Positions 1-9,375 of a DNA stretch of 64,000 nt are shown here, in pieces. The notes under the pieces are model-generated. The model was not told the origin of the DNA, did no database searches, and saw only the letters and a list, made by a program, of their open reading frames with translations. Position 1 is the first letter of the stretch, and each line of letters starts with the position of its first letter. The DNA comes from Parabacteroides sp. PFB2-10 (GTDB lineage Bacteria; Bacteroidota; Bacteroidia; Bacteroidales; Tannerellaceae): the NCBI RefSeq assembly GCF_029893085.1, contig NZ_JARXWI010000019.1, positions 1 to 64,000 of the forward strand, written 5' to 3'. The position numbers and the translations under genes were made by a program.

Positions 1-238
1 TGATATAAAAAGGGATATGTAAAGTGGAACGAGAAATTCTTGTGTATATTGAAAGACACTACTGCCTAACTAAAATCTAAGAGCTAAAAGAGGGGGGCTA
101 CATCCATTGCGGTTTCACCCTTTATGAGCAATTTGGATAGTTTGTCCACTTGGAATGAAGAATAATCCACCTATTTCCTTTGTGCATGACTTATGTTTGT
201 ATCAGAGATTTTATGTTCTTATTTTAATACCACTATTT

Positions 239-1378
239 ATGAAGAATGCATTGTTTATTAGCGCTTTATTGTGTCTCGTTTTGGCCGGATGCGGCAACAA
301 AAATGCAAACGACGGCCGTCAACGCCGCCCGTCGATCATCTCACCAGAGGTGCATGCCGATCATACGGTTACGTTCCGTTATATGGCGCCTAACGCCAAG
401 GAGGTAAAGGTCGACCCTCAGTTTATGGAGGGCATGGCCAGTATGGAAAAAGATGAAAATGGCGTATGGAGCGTCACCTTAGGACCCATCGAACCGGATA
501 TGTATCCGTATGGTTTTGTCGTTGACGGTGTAACCGTGATGGACAACAACAACCCATTCTATTTCGAGAACGAACGATTTAAAGGTAGCATGGTGGATAT
601 CGAAGGAGATACGCCACTGGTACATGCCATCAAAGACGTTCCTCATGGCACGGTCAACTATGACTATTATCCATCCGACGTACTGGGTACCACCGGGCGT
701 ATCTTGGTGTACACCCCTCCCGGCTACGACGAAAACCCGGATCAGGACTATCCGGTGTTCTACCTGATCAGCGGTACCACCGACACGGATGAGACCTATT
801 TCAAAGTAGGACGTGCCAACTTTATTCTCGATAACCTGATTGCCCAGGGATTGGCTAAGCCGATGATTGTGGTGATGCCTTACGGTAATCCGGCTGCCTA
901 TTTCGACGCAGGCGACCCACGCGGCATGGAAGCCGGTCGTCGCTTGAACGATGACTTCCTGCAGGTGATGATGCCCTATGTTGAAAAGAACTACCGCACG
1001 ATCAACAATGCGGATAACCGCGGCATCGGCGGCTTTTCAAGAGGTGGCAACCAGGGCTTAACGCTCGGCATGAATAACCTCGATAAGTTCTCTTACCTCT
1101 GCTCTTACGCCTCTTTTGCAGGCAATGTGGCCGAATTCGAGAACATATTCAAACACTTTATCCAAAATCCGGCACAGACCAATCAGCGCATCAATCTGTT
1201 CTGGCTTGGCGTAGGAACCGACGACTTCCTGTATGATAATGCGAAACTGTTCATGGATAAATTGGAGAAAAACGGCATCGAAACCACTACGATGATCACC
1301 GGTGGCGGACATACCTGGATGAATGCCAAGCTTTACCTGGCGGAATCTGCCAAGCTTTTGTTTCAAAATAAAAAATAA
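239..1378 (+). CDS. Secreted CE1-like esterase, lipoprotein (first of tandem pair)
   Basis: Predicted alpha/beta-hydrolase esterase of the PF00756/CE1 type, the group with feruloyl and acetyl-xylan esterases. The chosen ATG at 239 gives a clean lipoprotein signal (hydrophobic core, then LAGC); an in-frame ATG at 155 would add 28 residues and bury the signal. After the signal comes an N-terminal beta-sandwich of the CBM48/E-set type (VTFRYMAPNAKEV), then the hydrolase with nucleophile motif GGFSRGG, a GTDDF acid loop and the catalytic His in GGGHTW. The next gene starts 9 bp downstream and encodes a close paralogue, so the pair is probably co-transcribed. A possible -7 box (TATGTTTG, 192-199) precedes it. 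Family, catalytic residues and export are visible; the ester removed (feruloyl, acetyl or other) is inference from the pectin-type locus. Confidence 0.85.
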   Translation: MKNALFISALLCLVLAGCGNKNANDGRQRRPSIISPEVHADHTVTFRYMAPNAKEVKVDPQFMEGMASMEKDENGVWSVTLGPIEPDMYPYGFVVDGVTVMDNNNPFYFENERFKGSMVDIEGDTPLVHAIKDVPHGTVNYDYYPSDVLGTTGRILVYTPPGYDENPDQDYPVFYLISGTTDTDETYFKVGRANFILDNLIAQGLAKPMIVVMPYGNPAAYFDAGDPRGMEAGRRLNDDFLQVMMPYVEKNYRTINNADNRGIGGFSRGGNQGLTLGMNNLDKFSYLCSYASFAGNVAEFENIFKHFIQNPAQTNQRINLFWLGVGTDDFLYDNAKLFMDKLEKNGIETTTMITGGGHTWMNAKLYLAESAKLLFQNKK

Positions 1379-1387
1379 AATAAACAT

Positions 1388-2506
1388 ATGAAAAGAATAA
1401 ATCTCCTATTGATATGCTGCCTGGTATGCCAGCTTTTCTTTGCGATAGACGCTCAGGCACAGATGAGAAGACAAATCGTATCGCCCGAAGTGCATAAAGA
1501 CCGGACGGTAACCTTCCGTTACAATGCGCCCGAAGCAACAAAAGCGGAACTCAGCGCGCAGTTTCTGAAAGAAAATCTCCCGATGACCAAAGACGAAAAT
1601 GGCGTGTGGAGCGTTACTACACCGCCTGTGGCTCCTGATTTATATCCTTACAACTTCATTATCGACCAGGTGACAGTGAACGACCCGAACAACGTCCTTA
1701 TTTTCCCGAACGAGAAATTCAAAGGCAGCCTGGTGGATGTGCATGGCGATACCCCGCCGATCTACGCCGTTCAGGATGTGCCTCACGGAAAAATATCCTA
1801 CCGGTTCTACACATCAAAGACGTTGAATGACACCCGTCCGCTGGTGGTTTATACGCCTCCCGGATACGATCCGAACGATAAAAGTAAGAGCTATCCGGTG
1901 CTTTACCTGATACATGGAGCCACCGACACACACGAGACCTGGTTTAAGGTGGGACGTGTCAATTTCATTCTGGACAACCTGATCGCTCAGGGCAAGGCAG
2001 AGCCTATGATTATCGTTATTCCTTATGCGAATCCTCGCATGACCTATACCGGCAAAAACATCGAAGGCAGCCCGGTTGATTTCACCGACGAACTCATCAA
2101 AGAGGTCATCCCATATACGGAAAAAAACTATCGCGTTCGCACCGATGCTGACAGTCGCGCTATTGCGGGATTCTCTCGTGGCGGTTCGCAAACGCTGAAT
2201 GCCGGGCTTGGCCATCCGGAATTGTTCCATTACATCTGCCCGATGGCACCGGCTGTCAATGCGCAGCGCGTGGATGAGAGCTTTAAAAACGGCACATATG
2301 CATCGGTTGATGTATTAAAATCCAACCTGAAACTGCTTTGGCTGGGTTGTGGCACGGAAGACTTCCTGTATGAAGGAGCCGTTGGATTTGCCGCAAAAAT
2401 GGACGATCTGGGCGTACCCTACGAAAAGAAATACACCCCGGGCGGACACACCTGGATGAACTGTCGCATATACCTGTATGAGATAGCCCAAAAGCTTTTT
2501 AAATAA
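1388..2506 (+). CDS. Secreted CE1-like esterase (second of tandem pair)
   Basis: Paralogue of the preceding gene with the same layout: signal peptide ending near AQAQ, an N-terminal CBM48-like beta-sandwich, then an esterase domain. Catalytic signatures are AGFSRGG (Ser nucleophile), GCGTEDF (acid) and PGGHTW (His). Unlike its neighbour it has no lipobox Cys, so it is predicted to be periplasmic or released rather than lipid-anchored. The 9-bp spacing implies one transcript, which ends at the perfect hairpin just downstream. Two related esterases with different anchoring may act on different esters or in different compartments; that is inference. The family call is firm, the substrate is not. 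Confidence 0.85.
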   Translation: MKRINLLLICCLVCQLFFAIDAQAQMRRQIVSPEVHKDRTVTFRYNAPEATKAELSAQFLKENLPMTKDENGVWSVTTPPVAPDLYPYNFIIDQVTVNDPNNVLIFPNEKFKGSLVDVHGDTPPIYAVQDVPHGKISYRFYTSKTLNDTRPLVVYTPPGYDPNDKSKSYPVLYLIHGATDTHETWFKVGRVNFILDNLIAQGKAEPMIIVIPYANPRMTYTGKNIEGSPVDFTDELIKEVIPYTEKNYRVRTDADSRAIAGFSRGGSQTLNAGLGHPELFHYICPMAPAVNAQRVDESFKNGTYASVDVLKSNLKLLWLGCGTEDFLYEGAVGFAAKMDDLGVPYEKKYTPGGHTWMNCRIYLYEIAQKLFK

Positions 2507-2540
2507 TCAACGCCTTAGCGCCGATAAGGCGGATAAGGTT

Positions 2541-2592
2541 GTAATATAAGAAGGGACTGTTTTTAGTTAAAAACAGTCCCTTCTTATATTAC
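2541..2592. terminator. Bidirectional terminator between convergent esterase and cupin genes
   Basis: A perfect 24-bp inverted repeat (arms 2541-2564 and 2569-2592) with a 4-nt AGTT loop. The loop-proximal ends are T-rich/A-rich on either strand. It lies between the esterase stop (2506, plus) and the cupin stop (2607, minus), so it can end both transcripts. Confidence 0.85.
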
Positions 2593-2606
2593 GCTTCTGA
2601 CTATTC

Positions 2607-3032
2607 CTATTTCCAGAGCGGGGTTGCCTCCAGCAATACTCCGTCTTCCATGGAGTATTGTTCCAGGGAATTCTCTTTCGATTGAATAACAATGTAGATC
2701 ATCTGCTCGTCGGAGCTGTTGGTCATGCCGCGAAGTCCGGCGGGAGCTACGCGCAGGACGCTTCCTTCGGCAATATCAACACATTGGTCGTCGACCTGGA
2801 ATTTGCCTTCGCCGCTCAGGATAATGTACGTTTCTTCATTCTGCTTGTGGGAATGAAAGATCGGAAGATCGGTTCGAGCCGGCAAAACACTTAGCGAAAT
2901 CTCCGTACCGGTTGCTTTTGTCATCTCTTTCAGGAATGCTTTCCCATTGGCCGTTTCAGGCAGGAGTGCCAGTTTACCCATGTCTACGGCGGTGAAGTTC
3001 GTGCCTTCTGCTACTTTCTTTACGTTGCTCAT
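2607..3032 (-). CDS. Small single-domain cupin protein
   Basis: A 141-residue protein with one cupin beta-barrel. Motif 1 is HSHKQNEETYIILSGEG, supplying the usual metal ligands (two His and a Glu); motif 2, around RVAPAGLRG, lacks the usual final His. There is no signal peptide, so it is cytoplasmic. It is transcribed divergently from an HxlR-type regulator at 3185, a common pairing in which the regulator controls its neighbour. The 152-bp space between them holds paired operator-like half-sites. No specific reaction can be assigned; cupins range from isomerases and dioxygenases to sensors. It has no evident connection to the glycan genes on either side. Confidence 0.75.
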   Translation of the reverse strand: MSNVKKVAEGTNFTAVDMGKLALLPETANGKAFLKEMTKATGTEISLSVLPARTDLPIFHSHKQNEETYIILSGEGKFQVDDQCVDIAEGSVLRVAPAGLRGMTNSSDEQMIYIVIQSKENSLEQYSMEDGVLLEATPLWK

Positions 3033-3052
3033 GTTCTTAAAATTTTAATTAT

Positions 3053-3170
3053 CAACAATTGTTACTATTCGTAACTTTATTACTTTTGTATGGCAAAAAT
3101 AGAACGAGTGTTTTAATAAAACAAGAAGGCACAAGAGGGTAAGGAGCTTACCTCCGTGTAACTATTGTTG
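3053..3170. promoter_or_regulatory. Divergent promoters with paired HxlR operator-like sites
   Basis: CAACAATTGTTAC at 3053-3065 and GTAACTATTGTTG at 3158-3170 are inverted copies of one 13-mer matching at 12 of 13 positions; the first also has a palindromic core (AACAATTGTT). Between them lie back-to-back -7 boxes: TACTTTTG (3081-3088, plus) and the complement of TATTTTTG (3094-3101, minus). Each half-site would sit in the 5' leader of one gene, suiting repression of both by the HxlR protein. The pattern is seen; operator function is inferred. Confidence 0.4.
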
Positions 3171-3184
3171 GGAAAGAGGGTGTT

Positions 3185-3559
3185 ATGGAAGAAAAAAATT
3201 TGAAGAAATTTGAAGCAAACGGATATTGTCCGGTTCGGGATGTTGTTTCCCGGTTGGGCGACAAATGGTCAATCCTTGTTTTGACAACGCTGAAAGAGAA
3301 TGGGCGGTTGCGGTTTAGTGAGATACAACGCAGCATAGGGGATGTTTCGCAGCGGATGCTGACCGTCACTTTGCGTTCGATGGAAGCGGATGGTATCGTA
3401 AGGCGTGAGATCTATGCTGAAGTCCCGCCAAGGGTTGAATATGAATTGACAACCTTAGGAGAATGTCTTTTCCCGCACTTGCAGGCATTGGTTGAGTGGG
3501 CCCAAGAGCATATCGATATCATTATGCAAAATAGAAGCATTCACCACAAAAATGCATAA
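3185..3559 (+). CDS. HxlR-family winged-helix transcriptional regulator
   Basis: A 124-residue HxlR-type (MarR-like) DNA-binding protein. The family pattern is clear: YCPVRDV at the N terminus, LGDKWSILVL, then FSEIQRSIGDVSQRMLT as recognition helix and the wing around PPRVEYELT. Cys15 in YCPV sits where YodB/HypR-type members carry their redox-sensing Cys, so sensing of electrophiles or oxidants is plausible but unproven. It is divergent from the cupin gene and shares a 152-bp intergenic region with operator-like sites. It probably regulates itself and the cupin rather than the polysaccharide locus. Confidence 0.88.
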   Translation: MEEKNLKKFEANGYCPVRDVVSRLGDKWSILVLTTLKENGRLRFSEIQRSIGDVSQRMLTVTLRSMEADGIVRREIYAEVPPRVEYELTTLGECLFPHLQALVEWAQEHIDIIMQNRSIHHKNA

Positions 3560-3717
3560 ACGGCAACGTCTGATGATCAGTTTACTTCTATAAACGATTC
3601 GCGGAAGTTGACGGTTATTTTCTTACAGGCTTTGATGAATCCTACTCCTAAGTTGCCATCCTCTTGAGATGTCTCGCTGGTCATGAAAGCCGTTCGTTAG
3701 CTTCATGTGTGCTTATA

Positions 3718-5634
3718 CTATTTTATGACTGCCACAAATCCGCCGCGGGACAGGCAATCCACTGATACACTTTCCCTGTTTGTGATTTGCGCGGGAGCCT
3801 CTATGCGAAAGCTTCTTTCCTCCTGCCCGTCTTTGATCAGGGTGATTGTTTTAGAAGATTCTGTCAGGAAGTGGGTGGCAAAAGTCAATGTTCTGCGCTC
3901 GTTTGTACCATTGAGGCCACCTATATACCATACATCCCCTTTGCGACGAGCCATGACAACCTCTTCACCCGGATAACCGGACAATAATTTCGTCTCATCC
4001 CAAGCGGTGGGTAGTCCCGACAGGAATGTCTTTACCTCATCAGGCAGGGCGTAGTAGGTGTCCGGACGGTCGGGCATATGCTGCAAGGCCGATTCAAAAA
4101 CAACCGGAAGCGCCAACTCGTGTCCGTGCGAGGTGATGTGTGGATGTTGCGAATCAGAGAAGGTGCCGGGCGTATAGTCCATCGAACCAATCACGTTCCG
4201 GGTAAAAGGCAGGGTCGCATTGTGTGCAGCCGCCCGCTCAGTTAATATCGGCAGGTTGTTATACCATTCGGCGCCATACACCGCCTCCACTGTCATCAGA
4301 TGCGGATAGGTTCTTTGCCAACCACGGGGAATGGTAGCGCCGTGGAAATTGATCATCAGTTTATATTTGGAGGCATCCTCCAATAGATCGATATAATAGG
4401 CCATCATCTTTGCACCATCGACGGCAAAGAAATCGATCTTGATGCCTGAAACTCCCATTTCTTGGAGTTGCGCGTATTCTTTTTCCCGGTTCTCCTTATT
4501 GTTCAAACGATCCAACGGTCCGGGAGCACCCGGTCCAATCCAGCTCGTTCCCGAGTTATACCATAACAGCGGTTTAATCCCTTTCTCTCGGGCATATTGT
4601 AGGGCATCCTGTATGGTTCCGCCATTTGCCATCACATCCCATTCCCAATCGATCAGGTTGTAAGGCCAGCCCATATGCGCTGCCAGGTCGATATATTCCT
4701 TTACCAATTGGAAATCTCGCGAGCCATGGTTATGCCCCCAGTAGATCCAGGCCGCAGCACCCGGCACAATCCAGTTGGTGTCGGACACCTTGCTGGGCTC
4801 CGACACATCGGTCACCAAGGTCGATTCGACAACATCAGCCAGCGTTCCGACGATCAGGACGCGCCAGGGAGAGGTGAAGCTCTTGTTGAAAGCGATCTTC
4901 TCATCCGGGCTACGCACCTGGTATTGGTCGGACTGGTCGCCATTGTATAAGCGTGAGCCGCTGTCGCCCTTCCGGATATTGGCTTCGGTAATCAATACAA
5001 AAAGAGAATCCTGCGGCTCGATCAATGCCGGGTAGCCCCAAAGTTGCGAAGGACGTCTTCCCTTCGACTCCCCATTGGTAGCCAAAGGAAAGAATCCTTC
5101 GTAATCATTGGCATATTGTTGCATCCATCGGTTAGTTCCATCCGGAATAGGATACGTGGTAAGTTCTTCGGTGACAAACGCTGTTTCAGTACCTGTTTCG
5201 TCGAGCTGGTAACGGAACACAACGCCGTCGTTGTATGCCCGGAAAGCAATCTTAAGCGTTTGCTTCTCTTCGTTCTCAAATAGATAGATCCTCTCTGCAG
5301 CGTTATTGACGCAATGACTCCGCTTGCCGGTAATCATTTCGTAGCTCTCGTTGATGGCTTCGGGTGCAGAAACAGAGACCAAGCGGAGGTTATCCGCAAA
5401 ACGTTGTTGTTCGGTGCAGAGTCCGAGGCTGACTTTCGACAATAGGGTGGCTTCTGATTGCCCTACCCGATAGTTGACATCGAAATAGGCCTTCCCATAC
5501 GCTTTGTCGGCAGCGGGTTCTACATAGACCGATACACTGATTTTCCCGTTGGGGGATATGGTCTCTTTTTTCTGTGAGCAAGCGCATAACAAGGCTACAC
5601 AGCATATAACAACAGCTGTTTTGAGAGGATTCAT
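3718..5634 (-). CDS. GH97 glycoside hydrolase, retaining type, lipoprotein
   Basis: A 638-residue GH97 enzyme with an N-terminal beta-sandwich, a TIM barrel around residues 280-550 and a small C-terminal beta domain. The signal ends in a Cys (LLCACSQ), so it is a lipoprotein. The barrel carries GIKIDFF with Asp401 in the nucleophile position of the retaining GH97 branch (alpha-galactosidase-like, BT1871 type), and an acid/base Glu is expected in TVEAVYG. SusB-type inverting alpha-glucosidases lack that Asp, so alpha-galactosidase or beta-L-arabinopyranosidase activity is likelier than starch hydrolysis. It is the last gene of a minus-strand operon (GH97-GH43-GH97) with 15-30 bp gaps, consistent with removing terminal side-chain sugars from pectic oligosaccharides. 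Confidence 0.88.
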   Translation of the reverse strand: MNPLKTAVVICCVALLCACSQKKETISPNGKISVSVYVEPAADKAYGKAYFDVNYRVGQSEATLLSKVSLGLCTEQQRFADNLRLVSVSAPEAINESYEMITGKRSHCVNNAAERIYLFENEEKQTLKIAFRAYNDGVVFRYQLDETGTETAFVTEELTTYPIPDGTNRWMQQYANDYEGFFPLATNGESKGRRPSQLWGYPALIEPQDSLFVLITEANIRKGDSGSRLYNGDQSDQYQVRSPDEKIAFNKSFTSPWRVLIVGTLADVVESTLVTDVSEPSKVSDTNWIVPGAAAWIYWGHNHGSRDFQLVKEYIDLAAHMGWPYNLIDWEWDVMANGGTIQDALQYAREKGIKPLLWYNSGTSWIGPGAPGPLDRLNNKENREKEYAQLQEMGVSGIKIDFFAVDGAKMMAYYIDLLEDASKYKLMINFHGATIPRGWQRTYPHLMTVEAVYGAEWYNNLPILTERAAAHNATLPFTRNVIGSMDYTPGTFSDSQHPHITSHGHELALPVVFESALQHMPDRPDTYYALPDEVKTFLSGLPTAWDETKLLSGYPGEEVVMARRKGDVWYIGGLNGTNERRTLTFATHFLTESSKTITLIKDGQEERSFRIEAPAQITNRESVSVDCLSRGGFVAVIK

Positions 5635-5663
5635 GGTGTACTTCTTTTTATTAAACCATTAGA

Positions 5664-7040
5664 TCATTCAGAGAACTTCCAATAGTCAAAATACATAAGA
5701 TGACTTTGAGGCTGTCCTTTCACGACAAAATAGAGGTCGTGTACCCCCGTTGTCTTAGGAATATCAATTGATCTCAATTCCCAACGATCGCTTCCTCCCG
5801 TACGAGGTATGCGAATTGTTCCCAACAAAGGACCATCTATTCCGTCGAGCCGTACCTCCATAGTTACCCGAGCTTCATGCGTTGTTGCCACTCTGGCTGT
5901 AAAGCGGGTAGCTCCTTTTTGCCGGAAATCAACATCTTTCACCTTGATATGGGCTCCACTCTTTTGAGCTGTCAGGAAGACCCCTACCTGCTTGTTTTGT
6001 GATGCTCTGAATCCTTCCGACCAGGCAATCGTTTCAGCCTCGTTCTTGGCATACGGATTAAGCGTAGCGATGCCTTTGGTGATTCCTTCGGTCATCTTCA
6101 TTTGAGGGATAGAACCGTCTTTATTGAAGATCAACTCTTCCACGCATACCGAACGGGTGAAACCACCGCCGCCGGGCAAAGCGCCGTTGTGATAGAAGAA
6201 ATAGGTTTTCCCTTTGAAGTCGATCACGCCCGGATGATTGGTGAAAGCTCCGCCTTCAGCCGGCATAATGATATCCCGGTATTTCCATGGGCCTTGCGGA
6301 CTCTCACTGGTGGAATAACCGATAAACTCAGGCAGCGGACCACCCGGCCAGAACAGGTAATAGAGTTTCTCGCGCTTATAGAGCCACGGTCCCTCTTCAT
6401 ATTTGGACGGACGCTGGGGATCGGGCTTGTTCTCGCCAAACTCGCGCTTGCCAAACGACTCTTCGGTCATAGGCACCTGCACCACATCGCCGGTATAGGA
6501 GATCATATCTTCGTTTAGTTTCACGTAGTAAAGCTTCGGATTACCCCAGTAGAGGTGAGCCTCGCCGTCGTCGTCGATCAAAACGGTCGGGTCAATATCG
6601 CCCCATTCGCTTTGTACAAGCGGTTTTCCTAATGGGTCATAGAACGGACCGAGCGGGCTGTCGGCAACGGCTACCCCAATCGCTCCCCGGTTATTTGTTT
6701 TAGATATCATGGGAACGTACAGATAGAATTTACCATTCTTCTCAACACACTGTGCTGCCCAGGCATCACTCTTTCCCCATTCGAAATCGAAGTAAGAGAG
6801 AATGATTCCGTGGTCTGTCCAGTTCACCATATCGGAGGTTGAATATACTCGCCAATCGTCCATGGTGAACCAGGTAGATCCGGGTGCGTCGTGTGAGGTA
6901 TAAAGATAGAGTCGGTCGTTGTAGACCATCGGCGCCGGGTCGGCCGTATAGCTTGTTTGTATGATCGGGTTCTGCGCCTTTACGCAAACAGCTATCAACA
7001 GGAAAAATAATATTCCTGACAGGATTTTACTATGTTTCAT
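5664..7040 (-). CDS. GH43 glycoside hydrolase with C-terminal CBM6-like domain
   Basis: A secreted 458-residue GH43 enzyme with a signal peptide ending VKAQ. The five-bladed propeller shows the three acidic positions: TADPAPMV (base), [12 protein letters not shown] (pKa modulator) and YEEGPWLYK (acid Glu). Residues from about 335 on form a beta-sandwich of the CBM6 kind ([11 protein letters not shown] at its start), probably for binding sugar. The likely activity is alpha-L-arabinofuranosidase or beta-xylosidase on side chains; the exact specificity cannot be read. It is the middle gene of the GH97-GH43-GH97 operon, with 15 bp to the upstream gene and 29 bp to the downstream one. Confidence 0.88.
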   Translation of the reverse strand: MKHSKILSGILFFLLIAVCVKAQNPIIQTSYTADPAPMVYNDRLYLYTSHDAPGSTWFTMDDWRVYSTSDMVNWTDHGIILSYFDFEWGKSDAWAAQCVEKNGKFYLYVPMISKTNNRGAIGVAVADSPLGPFYDPLGKPLVQSEWGDIDPTVLIDDDGEAHLYWGNPKLYYVKLNEDMISYTGDVVQVPMTEESFGKREFGENKPDPQRPSKYEEGPWLYKREKLYYLFWPGGPLPEFIGYSTSESPQGPWKYRDIIMPAEGGAFTNHPGVIDFKGKTYFFYHNGALPGGGGFTRSVCVEELIFNKDGSIPQMKMTEGITKGIATLNPYAKNEAETIAWSEGFRASQNKQVGVFLTAQKSGAHIKVKDVDFRQKGATRFTARVATTHEARVTMEVRLDGIDGPLLGTIRIPRTGGSDRWELRSIDIPKTTGVHDLYFVVKGQPQSHLMYFDYWKFSE

Positions 7041-7055
7041 GATATAGTTATTTAG

Positions 7056-9011
7056 TTATTTAACGATTATAAAACCACCTTTGGGCTGAATAGTCACGGT
7101 GAAACGTCCTTTTTTGTCCGCTTTCAGCGTTCCCAGTGAAAGTGTTCTGTCTTTATTGTCTTGATAGATATTTACTGTCTCTCCCTTTTGCAGAGTCATA
7201 GGCAGATCGAAAGTGAGTTTAAGCGGTTCCTCTTGCGCATTGATACCTGCCACATACCACACATCACCGTGGCGACGAGCTATCACCGCATATTTGCCGG
7301 GATAACCGTCGATATACCTTGTTTCATCCCAGGTTGTCGGCAACCCTTTCATAAAATCAAGAGCCTCTTTAGGAGCATCTGTCAGGTTGTTGGGTGTAAG
7401 GGCAAACATTTGCACGGGATTCTGGAACAATACGCCTGTCGCCAGTTGAAACGCATCTGTTGTCTGTCGTTCCTGTCCGCGCTGATTTCCTTTATTGAGA
7501 AAGCGATTCAGGAACACACCACCGAATTCCATGCAACCGACCGTATTACGGATAAACGGATGCAACGTGGCATAAAAGGCCTCCTGATTGCGTACATCCT
7601 GCGAGAAGATAAGCATTTCGGAAGCAAGCACAGCTTCGCTACCCACATAATTGGGATACATCCGTTCCCAACCTCGCGGCAGGGTACAACCATGGAATAT
7701 AATCATCAATCCATAATCGTTCGCATCCGAAAGAATATCTTCGTAGAAACGCATGGTCTCCTGTTTGTCGCCTCCGAAGAAATCGACCTTCAATCCTTTC
7801 ACACCAACCTTTTTCAACCATTTCATCTCTTCCTTGCGGGCAATCGATGTATTCATACGGTTTCTGGGGCCTTGCGGAGCATCATTAAACGTACCGTTGG
7901 AGTTATACCAAAGGAATACATCCACCTTTTTAGAGTTGGCATATTTTATCAACTCTTCCATACGTTCATGGCCGATATTTGTATCCCATAAGGCATCGAT
8001 CAGGATGTATTCGAAGCCCATCTCAGCCGCCAGATCGATATATTTCACCTGATCGTCCCAGTTCATGCTGTTATCCTGCCATACGATCCAGCTCCAGGTG
8101 CCACGTCCGTAGGCATACTTCTGCGAAGCTTCGTAAAGAGGATCGACAACATCATAAGGAATAGTCGTTTCTACGATCGGCTTCAATGTCTCCCCTACGG
8201 TCAACGTACGCCAGGGCGTTACTCCCGGCAAGCCAAGCTGAGCACCTGTGCTGCCAAAGCCATTATTCTGCCGTTGATCAGGAAAGGCAACAGTGTATAA
8301 TCCTTCCTTTGTACCATCGGTCAGATGCGATCCGCAATAGAGGCTATTCACGCCGGTCTCGGAGATCAATACCCAGCCTTTGTCGCCTACCCGGAACAAC
8401 CCCGGGAACACATAACCCTGATTCTGATGAGTCGGTTTTCCTACCGGTTCATCGTTTGTATATCCGCTTTCATAGCTGGGCGAAGTGCGGGCAAAAGCAC
8501 CCATAGGCGTCATCATAGACGACAAAAAGGTGGTGGTGAAATCCGGCAATTTAAAACCGGTTGCCTCTTTCAACACAACACAGGCTCTTCGTTCCCGCCA
8601 GGTGGGAAGTTCATAACGAATTGCGATGTTATTGTCGCTCACCTGAAAAACGATATGCAGCTGCCGCTGTTTAGCATCTTCAACAGTATAGGTCAATTTG
8701 TTTGCCACGTAATGGACATGGGATGTTTTGATTTTCTCCTGCTGATAGGATTTATCAACTGTTTCCATCTTTTGATCCACATACTTCAGGTTTTGGCTGA
8801 AATCTCCTTCATTCGTTATCAGACCTAACGGAGAATTTTCGAGCATCACCTGTTCTTTGTAGGTCACCTTGTACTGAGGGGCTCCATCCTGTAAGGATAC
8901 GGTCACGGTCAACTGCTTGTCCGGACTGGAAACTGCGATCTCTTGCGCACCCACAACCGTGGAGGCAAACAGACATAGGCATAAAAAAAGAGTTTGAAAA
9001 ATGGTTTTCAT
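7056..9011 (-). CDS. GH97 glycoside hydrolase, retaining type, secreted
   Basis: Second GH97 of the operon. The start at 9011 (MKTIFQ) gives a standard signal peptide ending VVGAQ; an ATG at 9017 would add two residues. It has an N-terminal beta-sandwich, a TIM barrel and a C-terminal beta domain. GLKVDFFGGD places Asp410 as nucleophile of the retaining branch, and VGSEAVLASEM supplies the candidate acid/base Glu. No lipobox, so periplasmic, unlike the lipidated paralogue at 3718. The two share motifs but differ widely in sequence, suggesting different linkages or aglycones. It opens the GH97-GH43-GH97 transcript; the 364 bp upstream hold a hairpin and no gene. Confidence 0.88.
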   Translation of the reverse strand: MKTIFQTLFLCLCLFASTVVGAQEIAVSSPDKQLTVTVSLQDGAPQYKVTYKEQVMLENSPLGLITNEGDFSQNLKYVDQKMETVDKSYQQEKIKTSHVHYVANKLTYTVEDAKQRQLHIVFQVSDNNIAIRYELPTWRERRACVVLKEATGFKLPDFTTTFLSSMMTPMGAFARTSPSYESGYTNDEPVGKPTHQNQGYVFPGLFRVGDKGWVLISETGVNSLYCGSHLTDGTKEGLYTVAFPDQRQNNGFGSTGAQLGLPGVTPWRTLTVGETLKPIVETTIPYDVVDPLYEASQKYAYGRGTWSWIVWQDNSMNWDDQVKYIDLAAEMGFEYILIDALWDTNIGHERMEELIKYANSKKVDVFLWYNSNGTFNDAPQGPRNRMNTSIARKEEMKWLKKVGVKGLKVDFFGGDKQETMRFYEDILSDANDYGLMIIFHGCTLPRGWERMYPNYVGSEAVLASEMLIFSQDVRNQEAFYATLHPFIRNTVGCMEFGGVFLNRFLNKGNQRGQERQTTDAFQLATGVLFQNPVQMFALTPNNLTDAPKEALDFMKGLPTTWDETRYIDGYPGKYAVIARRHGDVWYVAGINAQEEPLKLTFDLPMTLQKGETVNIYQDNKDRTLSLGTLKADKKGRFTVTIQPKGGFIIVK

Positions 9012-9017
9012 GATCAT

Positions 9018-9375
9018 GATATAATATGTTATTAAACTTAATTAGTGGTATTATCAAAAACAAACTCATTCGTAGTTCGCACTCAAATCGTTGTACAAAA
9101 ATAGCCCATAGCCTGCCGACCGGGGCAGATTCAGGTTACAAAAGTCTTTCTACATGTTACATATTTGGCCTTATAGATATAAAACGAAACAGCTCCTTCT
9201 TCACAGAAGGAGCCATTCATGCCATTTAGTGATCATTTTACTCTAACTCTTAAACATCCATAAAATGTTCTTTTATATTTAAACCTAATTCCATTCGTTT
9301 AGTGGTTTTTCATATTCGGCTGTTTTGCCATTGATAGAAGGATTGTTATAATAAAGCGTCCGTTATCCAAAACGC
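9018..9375. other. Intergenic stretch between two minus-strand glycosidase genes
   Basis: Contains the hairpin at 9192-9213 and, in the part next to the upstream GH43, an open frame on the minus strand (9285-9362) that reads like a protein C terminus (PLNEWN before the stop) but has no start. The remainder is AT-rich with no recognisable gene. It presumably holds the promoter for the GH97-GH43-GH97 operon, but I see no convincing -7/-33 pair. Confidence 0.5.
9192..9213 (-). terminator. Hairpin downstream of GH43 gene
   Basis: A 9-bp perfect stem (9192-9200 with 9205-9213) and TCAC loop, followed on the minus strand by a T-rich run. It lies between the GH43 gene at 9376 and the GH97 operon, so it probably ends or attenuates the upstream transcript. 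Confidence 0.5.
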
